A stretch of 64,000 nt of DNA from a bacterium (GTDB lineage Bacteria > Hinthialibacterota > Hinthialibacteria > H5-UNCL2): positions 186,001 through 250,000 of the forward strand of contig JABTUV010000005.1 of the NCBI GenBank assembly GCA_015075175.1, read 5' to 3'. This document shows, one piece after another, positions 60,848 to 64,000 of the stretch. Each line of letters starts with the position of its first letter. Positions within the stretch are counted from its first letter, which is position 1. The notes below the pieces were generated by a model. It did not search any database. It was not told the origin of the DNA and worked only from the letters and a program-made list of their open reading frames with translations. Made by a program: the position numbers and the translations under genes.

Positions 60848-63800
60848 ATGAAGTTCATGGCGACGGCAGGGGTATTAGTCCTGTGCAGCGGCGTGGCGGG
60901 GGCGATGGCGCTGCGAGTGGAAGGCGAGTTGGCCTCGCCGGCGGCGTACGGGCTGGCGCAGGTGGAGAAGGCGCTGTCGGCGCGAGGCGAGACGCTGGTA
61001 CGCGGGGACCTGCCGGACAGCGGGCGCGCGCTCTGTGTGGGCGTGGCCGGAGCGGGCACGCGACTGGCGCAGTGGACGGCGGCGGGGCGCATCGCACTGC
61101 CGGACTGGCCCGAGGCGCTGGCGGTCAAGCGCCTGCGCGAGGGAGGGGCCGAGATTCTCGCCGTCGCCGGCTCCGACGCCATGGGCCTCATGTATGCGCT
61201 CCTGGAAATCGCCGAGGAAATCGAGGCCCTGCCCAGGGACGCCGACTGGTTCGCGTCCGTGAAGGAGGTCTCCGAGAAACCCGCCAACGCGATGCGGCGG
61301 ATGCGCATCATGTTGCATCACGAGGCCAATGAGGAGGACACCTATCTCAACCCCGAGTACTGGGACTGGTATCTGGATCTCTTGGTGCGGAATCGCTTCA
61401 ACGCGCTCAACCTGGTCTATTCGCACCAGACGTCGTACATGGCGCCGATGTATCCGTGGCATATCGTCGTACCGGGTTTTCCCAACGTGAACGTGAAGGG
61501 GCTGTCGGAGGAGCGGCGGCAGAGGAACCTGGCGGCGCTGCAGGGGATCGCGCGCAAGTGCCAGGAGCGGGGGCTGGAGTTCACGCTGGGCATCTGGCAG
61601 CAGCTGCCGTGGATGGAGGCGTTCGTGGGCACGCGCGAGGATCAGCCGGTGTACGTGGAAGGGCTTGCCCCCGAGAACGCGCGCGAGTACGTGTACGCGG
61701 CCATGAAGGAGCTGTTGGCGCAGGTTCCCGGGGTGGCGCGCGTGCAACTGCGCTGCAACGACGAGTCCGGCATCCCCTACGACATCCAGACGCGCTTTTA
61801 TCGCGACACGGCCCTGAGAGCCATCGCGGAAGCCAGTCCGCCGGTGCAACTGGAGTTGCGGCTGGCCAAGGAAACGACCATCGAGGCGGCGCGCGAGATG
61901 GACCTGGGCCTGCGGCTGTCGACTAAGTTCTACGGGGAGTTCATGGGGCAGCCCTACACCCCGCTGGAGGCCAACACGCGGGGCTACAGCTACGACGAGA
62001 AGTTCCGGCGGCCGTTCAAGAATCCCGTCTTCAACGAGGTGTGGGTACTCGGATCGCATCGGGTGTTTCTATGGGGATCGGAGGACTATGGGCGGAGGTT
62101 CGGGCGCTTCGCCAGTTATGGAGGGGCGATCGGTTTCGAGACGGACGGTCCGCTGGCGCAGAAGGGCTATCGGGACCCTTACAGTCCGGCGTGGCGCATC
62201 TTCAAGCACAAGGACGACGAGTATTATCGCTGGGAGATGGAGCGCTACTGGGCGTTTTACCGGTCGGTGGGGCGGTTCGGGTACAACCCGGACACGGACC
62301 GGGAGGTGTGGCTGCGACCCTTCCGGGCGCGTTTCGGAGCGCAGGCGGAAGCGGTCGCGGAGGCTTACGAGCACGCCAGCCGCGTGATCGGACTGATCGT
62401 GGCCAGCCATATCAACAACATCAACATGTACGTGTGGCCGGAGAAGAGCATGGGGGGGCTTCTGGGCGTGTATCTGGACCTGCGGGGGAGCGACAAGGGG
62501 CTGTTTCCCAGCATCAACGAGTACGTGGCGGAGGAGCTGGCGGGCAAGCTGTCGGGGCGGCCGGGGCCGCTGGGGCTGGCGCGCGAGTTGGAGACCATCG
62601 CGGACGGGGTAGGCCGGGCGCTGGCGGCCCCGGGGCTGTCGGCGCTCGCCGACCACAAGGAGTTCATCGCCACGCGCGCGGACTTCACCATGCTGGCGAC
62701 CTTGGCGCGCTATCATGCCGCCCGCCAGCGCGAGGGCTACCGCATGGCGCGCTTCTTTTCCACCGGCGACGTGAGCGCGACGGGTGAGGCGCTGGAAGAG
62801 GCCCGGCATGCGGTCGGGCTGTGGCGCGCGCTGGTGGAAATGACCGACCGCTGGTACTACGACAAGATGATGTTCGCGCCGATCGAGAACGGCCATTGGA
62901 AGGACAGCCTGTTCTTGGTCGAGAAGGAGCCGACGCTGGTCGCGGACGCGGTCGAGATGCTGCGCAGGTACGGGTTATTTGACTATGGCTTTGACTTCGG
63001 CGCGCCGCCGACGGCGAATCGCTTTACCATTTTCAGTTTCTGGAAATACGCCAACAGCTACCAGATCGAGCCGCGCTTCACGGGGCTGTCTCAGCACAGC
63101 CGGTACAGTCCGCAGACGGGCTACGGATGGACGGAGGCGGAGGGGATGACGGCGACGGCGGCGCCGACGGTGCATACGCGGCAGTTGACGGGCGAGCAGC
63201 CGGCTCCGGAGCGGGGGCTGCCGCGCGACATGCTTTACGCTGATTTTGTTTCCAGTGCGTCGCCCATGAGTTTCCGGTTGGACTTGCCCATGAGCTGGCA
63301 TCGGCTGACGTTTGTGTTCGCGGACAGGTCGAGAGCGGCCGCGGGAGCACTGACCGCTGGACGTGATGGAGGGCGGGCGCACGGCGCCTCGCTTCTGGAG
63401 GGGGCATCCGGGTTCCGGCGGGCGAGATGGTGCACTCATCAGCGGGGACGAACGTGCGCGGATCGTGGTATCCCTTCCGGGAATATACGCTGCGCCCGTC
63501 GCAGTCGGACGGGGACGCCATGCTGTCGGCGCTGATCGTGTCGGCGTCGGCTCCGCGGCTGGCCCACGGGCCGGTCGCGCGGCTGGACCCGGGCGGGGAC
63601 GCCCGGCTCTCCGTGACCATCACGGTTCCGCCGGAGGCGGGGCCGGACGGAGCCTTGTCGGCCAACAGCCTGGGGAAGCTGGCCGAGGCGCAACTGGTGT
63701 GGCGCACGGACGCGGCGCGCGAGTGGACGGCCGAGCCGCTGTCCAGTCGGGACGGCTTCGTCTACACGGCGGCCGTGCCCAAGAACAAACTCTCGGGCCG

Positions 63801-64000
63801 CTGGCTGGAGTATTACTTCATCGCGCGGGATCGGTTCAATCACACGACGCGGTTGCCCGAGTCGGGGGCGCACGGGGCGTTCGCCGCGCGGCTGTCGGCG
63901 GATGAGACGCCGCCCGCCATCACCCACCAGCCGCCCGCGCGGCTGGTTCCCGGCAAACCCTTTACCGTGCGCGCCAAGCTTGACGATCCCGAGGGCGTGG
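60848..64000 (+). CDS. Secreted glycosidase-like giant protein (copy 2), runs off the window, frameshifted near 63330-63480
   Basis: Signal peptide MKFMATAGVLVLCSGVAGAM behind GGAGGTG. It follows copy 1 segment by segment: SPAAYGLAQVEKALSARGET, MRRMRIMLHHEANEEDTYLN, FTLGIWQQLPW, VQLRCNDESGIPYDIQTRFY, STKFYGEFMGQPYTP, EVWVLGSHRVFLWGSEDYGR, SHINNINMYVWPEKSMGG and GHWKDSLFLVEKEP. The frame is clean to about 63330 (LTFVFADRS). Then it changes, and MLSALIVSASAPRLAHGPVA to KPFTVRAKLDDPEGV continues in another frame to base 64000. By comparison with copy 1 roughly 50-150 residues remain outside the window. Tandem duplication then divergence is the simplest origin. Confidence 0.65.

Overview
The window is one stretch of a GC-rich chromosome from an uncultured, Gram-negative-type bacterium. 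LpxH implies lipid A, and menaquinone is made by the futalosine route (MqnA, MqnC). Secreted beta-helix and dockerin-like proteins with Thr/Pro linkers, an Asp23-AmaP pair, YhaM, a DUF4175-type coiled-coil protein and many secreted carbohydrate-active proteins recall deep candidate phyla such as Sumerlaeota or Hydrogenedentota, or PVC-like lineages. That placement is a guess from gene content. No rRNA or tRNA gene was recognised to anchor it.

Layout. 0-3 kb: end of ispG, a broken GT87-like membrane protein, a PLP fold-type IV enzyme and a 3D-domain protein. 3.3-8.7 kb: two secreted beta-helix proteins on the minus strand. 9-17.4 kb: lpxH, yhaM, a 1142-aa DUF4175-like protein and a frameshifted TPR protein. 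17.7-19.8 kb: an isolated terminase-like pair. 20-23.4 kb: a metallo-beta-lactamase-fold hydrolase and two secreted proteins. 23.6-27.1 kb: accB-accC, asp23-amaP, gatC. 27.4-31.7 kb: MFS transporter, mqnC-mqnA, a toxin-antitoxin pair and a minimal nucleotidyltransferase. 31.7-41.6 kb: GHL10-like glycosidase, RDD protein, yqeY, transglutaminase protein, cytidylate-kinase-like protein, pgpA-cinA-thpR and a secreted protein. 41.8-44.6 kb: pabB-pabC and a small antitoxin-like gene. 44.7-49.7 kb: a GH172 (DUF2961) protein carrying a pseudopilin-like domain, and a broken glycosidase-like gene. 50.2-55.9 kb: sugar-nucleotide genes, a sulfatase-superfamily gene and a vapB-like antitoxin. 56-64 kb: a DapB-like oxidoreductase and two very large paralogous glycosidase-like proteins, the second running off the end.

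How genes work together. mqnA and mqnC act in one pathway, as do accB/accC and pabB/pabC. The 44-64 kb third looks like export and breakdown of unusual polysaccharides next to synthesis of deoxysugar nucleotides, but no transporter or regulator was seen there.

What stands out is the intergenic DNA. At least seven families of short, mostly palindromic repeats fill nearly every gap. Two of them have been amplified at one end into perfect short tandem arrays. Others sit on stop codons or lie in frame inside genes. A second window-wide feature is clusters of frameshifts, including one in accC, which point to consensus errors more than to gene decay; many broken genes here should be read that way.
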